Of a DNA stretch of 64,000 nucleotides, positions 34,658 through 42,629 are shown piece after piece. This DNA comes from Deltaproteobacteria bacterium. Its GTDB lineage: Bacteria > UBA10199 > DSSB01 > JACPFA01. Position 1 is the first letter of the stretch. The number at the start of each line of letters is the position of its first letter. The position numbers and the translations under genes are program-made. The notes under the pieces are model-generated. The model ran no database searches, was not told the origin of the DNA, and worked only from the letters and a program-made list of their open reading frames with translations. The stretch is from assembly GCA_016183235.1 (NCBI GenBank), contig JACPFA010000013.1, positions 18,682 through 82,681 of the forward strand. The letters are read 5' to 3'.

Positions 34658-35764
34658 TTAAACCCAATCCGGCAATAGCTTGATTGCTGGACATACTCGA
34701 ATGCCATTTTGATTAAGATAATCTTTCTTACCTTTGAGGGAAATTTGGTAGGCAGGGGTTTCAGGAAACTTCGATTTTAAATAGGTTAATGCCGGATTGA
34801 TTGTATCATCTGAAAGTTTACACTCTACAAATAAAATGGGCTTTGCTTTGTCGACCACGACAAAATCTACTTCACGACCCATCGGATCACGAAAATATCT
34901 CAATTCCCAAGTTTCCCCAAAAACATCGTATTTCCAATGAACCCATTTGAGCAAATGACAAGCCACCAAGTTTTCAAAACGTTTGCTTTCATCTTCAATG
35001 AGAACCCAATCAAAGTGATAATGTTTTTGTTCCTTTTTGACCGATTTGATACGAGGAGACCCAAATGGACTGAGTCGAAAAAGAGCATACATTTTTTCAA
35101 AGATTTGAATCCATTTTTCAACGGTGGTATGATGGACTTGCAAGTCCTCCCTTAACCCATTGATCGACAAAGGGCTCCCCGTCAAGTCAGGAAGTCTTAA
35201 AAAAAGTAATTCCAATCGACCTAAGTCACTAACTTCTTCTAAAGATAGGATATCTTCACGAATAAGACGGGTGCGATAATTAAGCGACCAACGTTTGGCG
35301 TCAATTTTATTTTGAGAATAAAAAGGTTCTGGAAATCCCCCATAGGTCATGAGGTCATTTAAAGTTTCTTGGGTTGAAGCCAACTCCGCAACCGAAAGTG
35401 GGTACATTCTTAAAAGGTAATAACGCCCTTGCAAAGAATCCCCCCCAAAACGATAGATGTCAAGTTTGGCACTCCCGGTAACTAAAATTTTGAAATGAGC
35501 TTTTAATTTATCAAAGGTACCCTTTAGGTAATTACGCCAACCGCGGTATTTGTGGATCTCATCCAAAACAAGAATGCCCGACTTTTTGGGAAATTCTTTC
35601 TTGAGGATTTTTGCTCTATCTTCATCATCATCCCAGTTTAAATAGTGGGATTGAGAAGAAACTAAAGACTGGGCCAAGGTGGTTTTCCCCACTTGCCTTG
35701 GCCCTGCCACAAAAACCATTTTTTTATTTAAATCTTTCAGAATCTGCTCTTTAAGATAACGCAT
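34658..35764 (-). CDS. AAA (AAA_14) ATPase with DUF4143 C-terminal domain, copy 2
   Basis: 368 aa, closely related along its whole length to the ATPase at 2286-3398. Shared features include Walker A GPRQVGKTT, the Walker B DEIHKYRGWRNYLKG block, [21 protein letters not shown] and the C-terminal REVDFVV...FVECK nuclease-like motif. It follows the GerMN-like gene on the same strand, separated by an AT-rich perfect inverted repeat. Function unknown; the paralogy suggests recent duplication or two separate acquisitions. Confidence 0.9.
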   Translation of the reverse strand: MRYLKEQILKDLNKKMVFVAGPRQVGKTTLAQSLVSSQSHYLNWDDDEDRAKILKKEFPKKSGILVLDEIHKYRGWRNYLKGTFDKLKAHFKILVTGSAKLDIYRFGGDSLQGRYYLLRMYPLSVAELASTQETLNDLMTYGGFPEPFYSQNKIDAKRWSLNYRTRLIREDILSLEEVSDLGRLELLFLRLPDLTGSPLSINGLREDLQVHHTTVEKWIQIFEKMYALFRLSPFGSPRIKSVKKEQKHYHFDWVLIEDESKRFENLVACHLLKWVHWKYDVFGETWELRYFRDPMGREVDFVVVDKAKPILFVECKLSDDTINPALTYLKSKFPETPAYQISLKGKKDYLNQNGIRVCPAIKLLPDWV

Positions 35765-35798
35765 ATATCTATATTATGCATTTTTGGAATAAAAGCAA

Positions 35799-35854
35799 TA
35801 ATTTTCACCCCTATGAAAAATAATGTGTATTAATTTTCATAGGGGTGAAAATTA
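35799..35854. promoter_or_regulatory. Perfect 21-bp AT-rich inverted repeat (terminator or operator)
   Basis: Arms TAATTTTCACCCCTATGAAAA (35799-35819) and its exact complement (35834-35854) flank a 14-base loop. The right arm contains the stop codon of the GerMN-like gene, and the left arm lies 35 bases upstream of the ATPase start. It may end transcription of the first gene or act as an operator for the second. It lacks a long T-run. Confidence 0.55.
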
Positions 35855-36463
35855 ATAAATCTTCACGTAAGGGTTGTAATCAACGGCGTCTAAGGGTGGG
35901 AGAATTTGAGTGGAATTGAGATTGATCCCTCGGAATTGTTCGCATTCTTGTTTGGTTAGGCCTAAGCAACGAAAGGCATCTTCATTGCCATTGAGCATAA
36001 TGGTTGCCCCAGCATCAAACTGGGCGATGGTATTTTGAATTTGCGAGCGCATGGCTGATAACTCGCAAGGATCGCGAGAATAAATTTTGCCAATAAGATT
36101 AATCACCATTTGATATTTAGGCACTTTGACCGAATCGACCCTTAATTGCGCTTTTTTGAGGGGGTTGAGTAATTTTTCTTTGCGCTCTAGTTTGGCGAGG
36201 GTTTCTTCTTTAGCGGCAAATAAATTCCCCAAGGCCTCAATCACCATCGATTGGGGATAGCTTTCAATCTCTATGGTAACCGGCACCAAACGATCGCCGC
36301 ATTTGAGTTCGCTGCCTTCTTTATAATAAGTCACCTCTTCTTGAGGTAACACAAAATAAACCTGCACCTGCCGTTTTTCTTTTTGTTCACTGGTCCAAAC
36401 TTGCGCCACGGTCGTAGGTATAAAAATCCCCATGAGGCACAAAACTAATATTATTCGTTTCAT
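35852..36463 (-). CDS. Exported GerMN-like domain protein
   Basis: 203 aa with a signal peptide ending TTVAQVW. The mature part fits the GerMN/sporulation-germination pattern: VQVYFVLPQE, then LVPVTIEIES followed by VIEALGNLF (usually 'ALxxLLxGP'), VDSVKVPKYQMVINLIG, and RSQIQNTIAQF before an LNG segment. Two cysteine pairs may form disulphides in the periplasm. GerMN domains also occur outside spore formers, where they are envelope proteins of unknown role. The assignment rests on pattern only. Confidence 0.65.
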   Translation of the reverse strand: MKRIILVLCLMGIFIPTTVAQVWTSEQKEKRQVQVYFVLPQEEVTYYKEGSELKCGDRLVPVTIEIESYPQSMVIEALGNLFAAKEETLAKLERKEKLLNPLKKAQLRVDSVKVPKYQMVINLIGKIYSRDPCELSAMRSQIQNTIAQFDAGATIMLNGNEDAFRCLGLTKQECEQFRGINLNSTQILPPLDAVDYNPYVKIY

Positions 36464-36480
36464 AAATTGATTACTCCCCC

Positions 36481-36512
36481 ATCATGGATCCCGGGTCAAG
36501 CCCGGGATGACG
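36481..36512. repeat. Family B palindromic element
   Basis: ATCATGGATCCCGGGTCAAGCCCGGGATGACG: a short palindrome directly abutting the 178-bp family F element. Confidence 0.85.
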
Positions 36513-36690
36513 TACTAACAAGTCCTCTGTATAGGCTACAGATTGCGAGGATTATGTGGCGAGAGAAGGAAGATGAGCAAAAAGCCCGCAGGCGTACCTT
36601 AGGGTACGTCGAGGACTTTTTGCGAAATCTGACGCGCTCGCAGCCCATAAGCCGAAGCAAGCTGTGGCCTATACAGAGGACTTGTTAGTA
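36513..36690. repeat. Family F palindromic element, 178 bp with 24-bp perfect terminal inverted repeats
   Basis: The ends TACTAACAAGTCCTCTGTATAGGC (36513-36536, and the exact complement at 36667-36690) enclose further complementary blocks, including GCGTACCTTAGGGTACG and AAAAAGCC/CTTTTTGC. There is no coding capacity. It occupies the gap between the GerMN-like gene and queA, next to a family B element. MITE-like. Confidence 0.85.
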
Positions 36691-36697
36691 GAGAACA

Positions 36698-37747
36698 TCA
36701 TAAAATCAACATACAATCGCCGTAACTAAATAAACGGTATTTTTGAGCGATGGCCTCTTGATAGGCGCGTAAGATAAATTCACGGCCAGCAAGGGCACTG
36801 ACTAAGATAAGCAGCGAAGATTGGGGTTGATGAAAGTTGGTTAATAAAGCGTCGGCCGCTTTAAAAGAAAAACCTGGGTAAATGTAAAGATCGGTGAATC
36901 CCTGCAAGGCAGGGGCTGGCTGTTGGAAAAGGGTTTCTAAAACACGCAAGGTTGTTGTGCCCACGCACAAAATAGATTTCCCCTCGTATTTCGCTTTTTT
37001 TAAACCTTGGTAGCTTGCTTCGGATACTTCGTAATATTCGGAATGAAGTTTGTGCTGCCGAATATCCTCGGTTTTAACCGACAAAAAAGTGCCCGGGCCT
37101 ACATGCAAACACACTTTATAAATTTCGACCCCCCGCGCCGTTAACTGCGCTAGCGTTGATTCGTCAAAATGCAACCCCGCCGTGGGAGCCGCAACAGACC
37201 CTAGCTGCCGAGCAAATACGGTTTGATAACGATTTTCGTCTTGGCGCTCTGAATTTTTACGTTTGATATAAAGGGGTAATGGCATGATGCCGTAGGGCTT
37301 AATCCAGGTTTCCAGATCTTTCACCGGAGGCAATTCTACTTCAAAATGTTGGCCCTTTTCTACACGCACCACCGTAATAATTGCATCACTCGTTTCTTCA
37401 GAATCTCGAAATAGCAATTTGAGCGACATGCCCACTCGCAAACCCTTAATGGGTTGGCCCAAGGCTAACCATCGCCCATTTTCAATGGGGCGAACCAATA
37501 AAACTTCAACCACACCGCCGGTTGGTTTGCGGCAATAGAGCCTGGCTGGGAAAACCCTGCTTTCATTCAGTACGATCACGGTATTGGAGTTTAAAATTTC
37601 GGGCAATTCAATAAAGGCGCGGTGGGCTATGGCTTGTTTGTGTTTATTGAGTACCATGAGCTTGGATTGGGTACGATCTAACAAAGGATGATGGGCGATG
37701 AGCGAGTCGGGGAAATTGAAAGTATAGTTGGAGAGGTTAAAAGTCAT
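36698..37747 (-). CDS. queA: S-adenosylmethionine:tRNA ribosyltransferase-isomerase
   Basis: 349 aa from ATG 37747. Transfers and isomerises the ribose of SAM onto preQ1-tRNA to form epoxyqueuosine. Motifs: NESRVFPARL, AAPTAGLHFD, VGPGTFLSV with HKLHSEYYEV, and LLTNFHQPQSSLLILVSAL. A GTG seven codons upstream (37768) is also in frame but lies within a family A repeat, and the family normally begins near MTF. The repeat ends 11 bases upstream of the ATG, and no Shine-Dalgarno is visible there. Confidence 0.95.
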   Translation of the reverse strand: MTFNLSNYTFNFPDSLIAHHPLLDRTQSKLMVLNKHKQAIAHRAFIELPEILNSNTVIVLNESRVFPARLYCRKPTGGVVEVLLVRPIENGRWLALGQPIKGLRVGMSLKLLFRDSEETSDAIITVVRVEKGQHFEVELPPVKDLETWIKPYGIMPLPLYIKRKNSERQDENRYQTVFARQLGSVAAPTAGLHFDESTLAQLTARGVEIYKVCLHVGPGTFLSVKTEDIRQHKLHSEYYEVSEASYQGLKKAKYEGKSILCVGTTTLRVLETLFQQPAPALQGFTDLYIYPGFSFKAADALLTNFHQPQSSLLILVSALAGREFILRAYQEAIAQKYRLFSYGDCMLIL

Positions 37748-37757
37748 AATAATATAG

Positions 37758-37842
37758 AAGATTGCCACGCTCGCCGACGGGGCTCGCTCGCAATGACATC
37801 GACGTTGTCATTGCGAGCCACAGCAGTGGCGAAGCAATCTCA
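37758..37842. repeat. Two family A palindromic units
   Basis: GAAGATTGCCACGCTCGCC...GCTCGCTCGCAATGACA is followed by a second unit, TGTCATTGCGAGCCACAGCAGTGGCGAAGCAATCTC. They lie in the divergent gap between queA and the membrane protein gene and must overlap any promoters there. Confidence 0.88.
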
Positions 37843-37892
37843 CTCGCATTTAAAAAATAGATTTCTTCTCCCCTTCCCTCTATACTTAATCG

Positions 37893-38915
37893 ATGACCTT
37901 GAAAAGCCCCCTTAGCGGCCTCTCGTATTTTCTCCTCCTCATAGGGGGCATTGTTTTTATTCTATTAGTCCCTCCCCCTTTGAGGTTTCTCGACTTAGGG
38001 TTATTAATGTTTTTACTTTTGAGTGTACTCAATGGCCTGTTAGTTTTACGCGAGTTGATCTTTGATCCTAAACTGCCTTTAGGGTTCCCCTTTCTTTCTT
38101 CCACCATCATTTCTTTTTTAATCGTATTATTATTTGTGGGAATTGCCCGCCAATTCTTGATCAGCGGAGATTTTGGAGAAGTTATTTCTTTGGTCGCAAA
38201 TTTAGTAATCGGAGGGAATTATGTGCAAGGGTTTTTGCTCACCCTCACTCATGGGTTATTACCCATCTTGCTTTATTTGGGAATTTTGCAATCTTGCCGA
38301 ACTCCCTCCCTACCCCAAGAAAATATTTATTTAAAATCACCCTTGTTGCCTTTTTTTTATTTTTTACCCGTCTTGATCTACTTGGTCATTTTTATAAGTT
38401 TAGTAGCCTATTTGGGCATTAACGATCAAAAAGATCCCAAAAAGTTTTCTGAATTATTGCCCATCGGGCTGCTTTATTTGTCTGGCAGCACCATTATTTT
38501 TTCCTTAGGGATGCTTAGTTTTTTTATACCTTCAAGCCTGCTTTACTTAACCCGCAGCCGACAAACATCGCTACGCCAACTTTTAGACCTCCCCAAATTC
38601 ATCAAAAAAACTCTATTGCCCTTTTTAATTTTATTACCTTTGGTCAACGGCATGTATTTTTTGGTTGCTGAACCTCAAGTGAAACAAATTACTTCTACCG
38701 CCATTCCCATGCTGATCCCCTTTATTTATCTACCCATGGCTTTGATCGTGGGCATGGCCTTGAGCCGCATGCATAGCCACAGGCGTTCGGGTTATCACAT
38801 CATGATTGGCTTAGCCGCTCTGTTTATGATCTTGAATCTTTCACTGGTTAGTCTTGTTTTAGGTTTGGTGATCATTTATTATTCGACACAAGGGTTGAAA
38901 ACAGAAGTTCCTTAG
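37893..38915 (+). CDS. Polytopic membrane protein resembling the FlhA/FHIPEP membrane domain
   Basis: 340 aa, about 8-9 membrane segments, no soluble domain. The N-terminal ~120 residues show the order of features of the FlhA/SctV export-gate membrane domain: LVPPPLRFLDLGLLMFLLLS, then FPFLSSTI, LFVGIARQFLISGDFGEVIS and LVIGGNYVQG (FlhA: PLPPxLLDLLL, FPxLLL, LFRLALN...LI..G, FVVGGNYVVG). The FHIPEP motif and cytoplasmic nonamer-ring domain are absent. It may be an orphan relative, or the likeness may be chance among hydrophobic sequences. No other type III secretion gene is in the window. Confidence 0.6.
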   Translation: MTLKSPLSGLSYFLLLIGGIVFILLVPPPLRFLDLGLLMFLLLSVLNGLLVLRELIFDPKLPLGFPFLSSTIISFLIVLLFVGIARQFLISGDFGEVISLVANLVIGGNYVQGFLLTLTHGLLPILLYLGILQSCRTPSLPQENIYLKSPLLPFFYFLPVLIYLVIFISLVAYLGINDQKDPKKFSELLPIGLLYLSGSTIIFSLGMLSFFIPSSLLYLTRSRQTSLRQLLDLPKFIKKTLLPFLILLPLVNGMYFLVAEPQVKQITSTAIPMLIPFIYLPMALIVGMALSRMHSHRRSGYHIMIGLAALFMILNLSLVSLVLGLVIIYYSTQGLKTEVP

Positions 38916-38917
38916 GC

Positions 38918-38979
38918 ATCATGGATCCCGGCTCTCCGCCTGAGGCGGATCAGCCTCTGGCTGAAAGGCCGGGATGACA
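38918..38979. repeat. Family B palindromic element, longer variant
   Basis: TCATGGATCCCGGCTCTCCGCC...GGCCGGGATGACA with an internal CCGCCTGAGGCGG palindrome. It ends immediately before the Shine-Dalgarno of the next gene. Confidence 0.85.
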
Positions 38980-38989
38980 AGGAGTAATT

Positions 38990-39313
38990 ATGATACGTAT
39001 CATTTTAAAAACGAGTTTATTATTAATTTTATTAATCTCTTCAGCCCATGCTGAACCAAAAATTGGCAAAGACTGCACGTATAAAGATAAAAAATTATAC
39101 GGTAAAATTAAAATCGTCGAACATTTCCCCGATCTTAAAGTTAAAATCGTAGAAAATTTCCCCGATTTAAAAGTGCAAGTGGTCGAGCATTGGCCCGACC
39201 AATGCGGCAAATGGCAGATGGTCGAAAATTTCCCCGATCTAAAAATTCAAATCGTCGAACACTTTCCTGACTTCACCATCAAATACGTGCAAAATTGGCC
39301 GGGATTGCCCTGA
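38990..39313 (+). CDS. Small secreted protein of 11-residue repeats (7-fold 'septoil knot'-like)
   Basis: 107 aa with signal peptide (ISSAHAE). The mature protein is a run of near-identical 11-residue units: KIKIVEHFPDL, KVKIVENFPDL, KVQVVEHWPDQ, KWQMVENFPDL, KIQIVEHFPDF and TIKYVQNWPGL, preceded by a degenerate unit with one Cys. A second Cys between units 3 and 4 could form a disulphide. The total of about seven units matches the recently named 7(1) septoil knot type of repeat protein (DUF6150-like), which I recall but cannot check. Strong Shine-Dalgarno AAGGAG. Function unknown. Confidence 0.8.
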   Translation: MIRIILKTSLLLILLISSAHAEPKIGKDCTYKDKKLYGKIKIVEHFPDLKVKIVENFPDLKVQVVEHWPDQCGKWQMVENFPDLKIQIVEHFPDFTIKYVQNWPGLP

Positions 39314-39323
39314 GTATCTTGCT

Positions 39324-42300
39324 TTATCTTTTGGATTTATAAGGTCGATAAGGTCCATGAGAGTCAAAAATAGGAACTCCACCTCGATCTTGTGCGTTGA
39401 TTCTCGCCTTAAAATAGATGGGCGTATCACCCATATCTAAAATGGGCCATCCTTTAGGATCTATAGTAATCCGCTGAGCGCCAACCATCAAAAATTGTCG
39501 TCCAAGGGGCCGATGCGGATTTTTGCCTTCATGGAGTTTTAAAAGCACTTCCCCCAAACGAATGATAGGTTTTTTCTCCTTGCGATCAAATTGAATTCTC
39601 TCAATTCTTAAAAAATCCCCACGGGCTAACACTGCTTGTTCTTCGGGAGGCAAGTGGGCAATGAGTTCACTAACTTTGGGTAAATCGGCATCATGGTCAT
39701 CCCCACCCAGTGGGTTAAATTGAACAGGATAAAGAGTCCATATAAAGGTATCTAACCAAACAGTGGCTTCTCCTTTAATATCACTAACCCTCAAAGGTCC
39801 TATATCTACCTTCGTCACATCGATAATGCCTGTATTCGGATCGAGAACCACTTTTCCCTTATCCATCCTTCTTTCCATCGATATTTGTCGAATATCAGCA
39901 ATGGAGAGCGTTGCATTGGCTCGGATGGCGGTGGGTTGTACGTTTCGGTTTTTTTTATGTATTTTTTGTCTCGCTGTAATATTGGGTCGATGAATTAAAA
40001 TGGTATCTTCAAATTGAGCCGTCAATCGAAGTGTTTCTATGCTATCTCTAGGCTTGGCGAGTTCTCCACCCCCCGGTGACAAAAGAAACTGTGCAGGCCC
40101 TTCGATCACAACATTGGACAACTTTGGTAAAAGATACATACGGGGAATACCAAAATCTAAGGGCGAGGTTTCAATTCCTGTAAAATGCAAACGAAAATCC
40201 CCTGAAAAACGGCTTTCCTGCTTAGAAAAATATAGGTTCGCGTTATGCACAAAACTATCCTCAAGATTACTTTTCAAAAACTTTGAACGTCCACCAATTC
40301 TAAGTTCTGGGATAGACATCTGAAAAGAACCCCCCTCTTTTTTGAAACCAAAATATAAAGAAAGGGCCTCGAGATAAGGCCCCTTAATATTTAACACACC
40401 CACTTCATTTGAAGATAAACTCAGTTCACTGAAATGGATCCCTGAAATATCACCTGAAAGCCCTTCAGTGGTTTCTTGAAAATGAATTTGCTCAATGGTT
40501 TCTTGCCGACCTTCTTTAGCCCCTTGAAAATGGAGAGAAGTTTTCCCCACTTGAATTTCCACAGGGCCCACCTTAAGCTTACGAAGCTGGAGCGTTTTTT
40601 TATGGGTCTCAGAATCATTTTGAAGAGAAAGGTGTTCTAGGCTCACTCCAGGTTTTCCCAAATCGAAAATAAGTCTACCTTGTGAATCCCAAATTTTCAG
40701 TTGCTTAGCTTTAAACCCTTTAATGTCTAGGGTAGCTTGCTCCAAACCATCGCCATCGCTATTGAAAAAAGAATAATTCCCCAATTTCAAACTTTCTATT
40801 TCTACCCCTTCGCTCTCAATCGTATAAGCACCTAGCTCAAGTAGGCTGGGGCCTATTTTCAGACCTTCGCATTCAAAGGTTCTCAAACCGGTTTGCGGAT
40901 CTCGTGTAAACCTAACATCTAGAGAGGATCCTTCTTGAAAAGACACCGTTCCAAAAGGAGTTCTTATCTTTTGCCCTAATAAGAGTATTTTAAAAACAGC
41001 ACGCTGGGCCGTAGTAAAATCAAATAAAGGCCTAGCCTCAGTTTGAAGCTCGCCGGGACGCACAGGGCTGGGTATAAACCGAGCTTCATAAGGCAGTTTG
41101 CCGCCTAAACGTTGCCTATCCTCAGCTTCATCATGGGGACAACGATAATATTTTTCATTAAGTAGCCTTGGCCTTAAAGCGTAAGGATATTTAAGACCAA
41201 GCTCGTTTCTCGCTTTAAGTTCGAGCTCCATGCTTTGAAAATATTCAGAATCCCCTTTATGCTCAGGATCAAAGGGTTTCCTGGGTAATTTTTCTAGATC
41301 ACTTTTTTTGTGTGCCTCCTGCTCGGCCAAAGATCCATAATATTTTTTCTCAATGGCCTCAAATTGAACATGATGAGGAAGTTTAAGGCCTAATCTTTTT
41401 CTATCATTATACTCAGCTTGCTGACTTTGATAGTAATCTGGATCTCCTACTTTTTGAGAATCAAAAAGTTTTTTAGGCAAAAGACTTTTGACACGCTCCA
41501 AATCGGCAGCCTCATCATGGGGACAGCGATAATACTGAGGATGCGGTAGGGGAATGCGGTCTTTATCTTGAATATTGGGATTATAAAAAAGAGAGCGATC
41601 ACTGGTTTCATTGTTGGTTCCATCCCAAATCCATGACATTTGACGAATAAAATCTGCCGGTATTCTAGACAAAGATCCATATCGAATGGATTCTGTTAAA
41701 GGCCCCCCTTCCTTTATGGAAGCATAATCTTTTTTTCGGTTATTTCCAAAAGCAGGCATCCAAGGATCTAAAAATAATTTTCGCCCTGAAAATGCTTTTT
41801 GCAAAGCAACAATTACCCCACCCGCAACAGGAATACCACAACCGCTCCCCCCAATCACCGGTAGAAAGCGGATCCCATAATTATTGCTTGGCATAGGCGG
41901 AATGACTTCACCAAACTTGAAAAATTTATATCGAAAAGCCCCTGGGGTTTTGGATCGATCTCTGAGTAGTCCCGTATATTCGATGGGTTGAGTTAGTCTT
42001 AAAGCAGCTTCATCATAACCGTAAAAACCTGCAATACTTAAATCACAGAAAAGAAAATTGTGAAGGGGCTTGCTATAGAGCACATTAAAAACAACGACAC
42101 TGGCACTGGGTTTTCCCTCCTCTCTTCTCAATTCAAGATGCCAAGTGGCTGTGGTATTTTCTTCAAACCGAACGGAGTTTTTTAAGGGTTTTTTATATTC
42201 TTTGGGAATGGTTTCCTGATCCCTTCCATAGACTTCAGGATAACGCGCTCCCGGTTGCATGGTGATTCCTTCAATATCAATGTCCATAGAAGAAATAGCT

Positions 42301-42629
42301 CTTGCAAAATCCTGCCCGAACTCTGTCCAAGTATAAGTAGCCACCTTGGGTAGAGCAGTATTTACATTGATACTGGAAAGCACTTCTCTCAACGATGAGT
42401 GAATACTTTCAGAACGGCCAAAAGTTTGTAATAATTTCGGACAAAATGGGGCGGAGTTCGTGGGAAGACAAAGGTTGAATGCCCGAGAATCTTGATCAGA
42501 AACATAAAAAGTATCTCGTTGCCCTTGAGTGAAAAGGGTGAGAGGATTAACGAGATCTGTCTCATTCTCGCTGGGCACAAAGCCCTGGAGAAATAATCTT
42601 AAGTCGTTAAGAATCGCAGGGGAAGTCAC
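39324..42629 (-). CDS. Giant unknown beta-rich protein (1101 aa) with internal tandem repeats
   Basis: 1101 aa, starts at GTG overlapping the stop of the 894-aa gene (GTGA), so it is translationally coupled. No signal peptide is evident. Residues ~150-340 form a Cys-containing beta domain. Residues ~363-520 hold five degenerate 30-34-aa repeats built around YY...DEA...KLP. From ~540 to the end comes an almost unbroken series of short beta-strand segments ('LKIGPSLLEL', 'VEIESLKLGNYSF', 'VDIGPLRVSDIKGEATVWL'). The latter rhythm recalls AsmA/TamB/YhdP-type lipid-bridge proteins, but this is inference, and a membrane anchor is missing. No family recognised. Confidence 0.8.
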   Translation of the reverse strand: MTSPAILNDLRLFLQGFVPSENETDLVNPLTLFTQGQRDTFYVSDQDSRAFNLCLPTNSAPFCPKLLQTFGRSESIHSSLREVLSSINVNTALPKVATYTWTEFGQDFARAISSMDIDIEGITMQPGARYPEVYGRDQETIPKEYKKPLKNSVRFEENTTATWHLELRREEGKPSASVVVFNVLYSKPLHNFLFCDLSIAGFYGYDEAALRLTQPIEYTGLLRDRSKTPGAFRYKFFKFGEVIPPMPSNNYGIRFLPVIGGSGCGIPVAGGVIVALQKAFSGRKLFLDPWMPAFGNNRKKDYASIKEGGPLTESIRYGSLSRIPADFIRQMSWIWDGTNNETSDRSLFYNPNIQDKDRIPLPHPQYYRCPHDEAADLERVKSLLPKKLFDSQKVGDPDYYQSQQAEYNDRKRLGLKLPHHVQFEAIEKKYYGSLAEQEAHKKSDLEKLPRKPFDPEHKGDSEYFQSMELELKARNELGLKYPYALRPRLLNEKYYRCPHDEAEDRQRLGGKLPYEARFIPSPVRPGELQTEARPLFDFTTAQRAVFKILLLGQKIRTPFGTVSFQEGSSLDVRFTRDPQTGLRTFECEGLKIGPSLLELGAYTIESEGVEIESLKLGNYSFFNSDGDGLEQATLDIKGFKAKQLKIWDSQGRLIFDLGKPGVSLEHLSLQNDSETHKKTLQLRKLKVGPVEIQVGKTSLHFQGAKEGRQETIEQIHFQETTEGLSGDISGIHFSELSLSSNEVGVLNIKGPYLEALSLYFGFKKEGGSFQMSIPELRIGGRSKFLKSNLEDSFVHNANLYFSKQESRFSGDFRLHFTGIETSPLDFGIPRMYLLPKLSNVVIEGPAQFLLSPGGGELAKPRDSIETLRLTAQFEDTILIHRPNITARQKIHKKNRNVQPTAIRANATLSIADIRQISMERRMDKGKVVLDPNTGIIDVTKVDIGPLRVSDIKGEATVWLDTFIWTLYPVQFNPLGGDDHDADLPKVSELIAHLPPEEQAVLARGDFLRIERIQFDRKEKKPIIRLGEVLLKLHEGKNPHRPLGRQFLMVGAQRITIDPKGWPILDMGDTPIYFKARINAQDRGGVPIFDSHGPYRPYKSKR
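41070..41543 (-). repeat. Five tandem ~31-34-aa repeats inside the 1101-aa protein
   Basis: Residues ~363-520. Units open with QYYRCPHDEAADL, DYYQSQQAEYNDR, KYYGSLAEQEAHK, EYFQSMELELKAR and KYYRCPHDEAEDR, and each ends in a (K/R)(L/Y)P core. Units 1 and 5 are nearly identical at the start; units 2 and 4 resemble each other. Their charged, coiled character differs from the beta-rich flanks. Confidence 0.75.

Noticed and set aside
35852..36463. Evidence of sporulation from the GerMN-like domain
   Set aside because: GerMN domains also occur in non-spore-forming bacteria; no other sporulation gene is present.
39050..39310. CRISPR-like array because of regular spacing
   Set aside because: The period is about 33 bases in frame, each unit encodes an 11-residue repeat of an exported protein, and there are no unique spacers.
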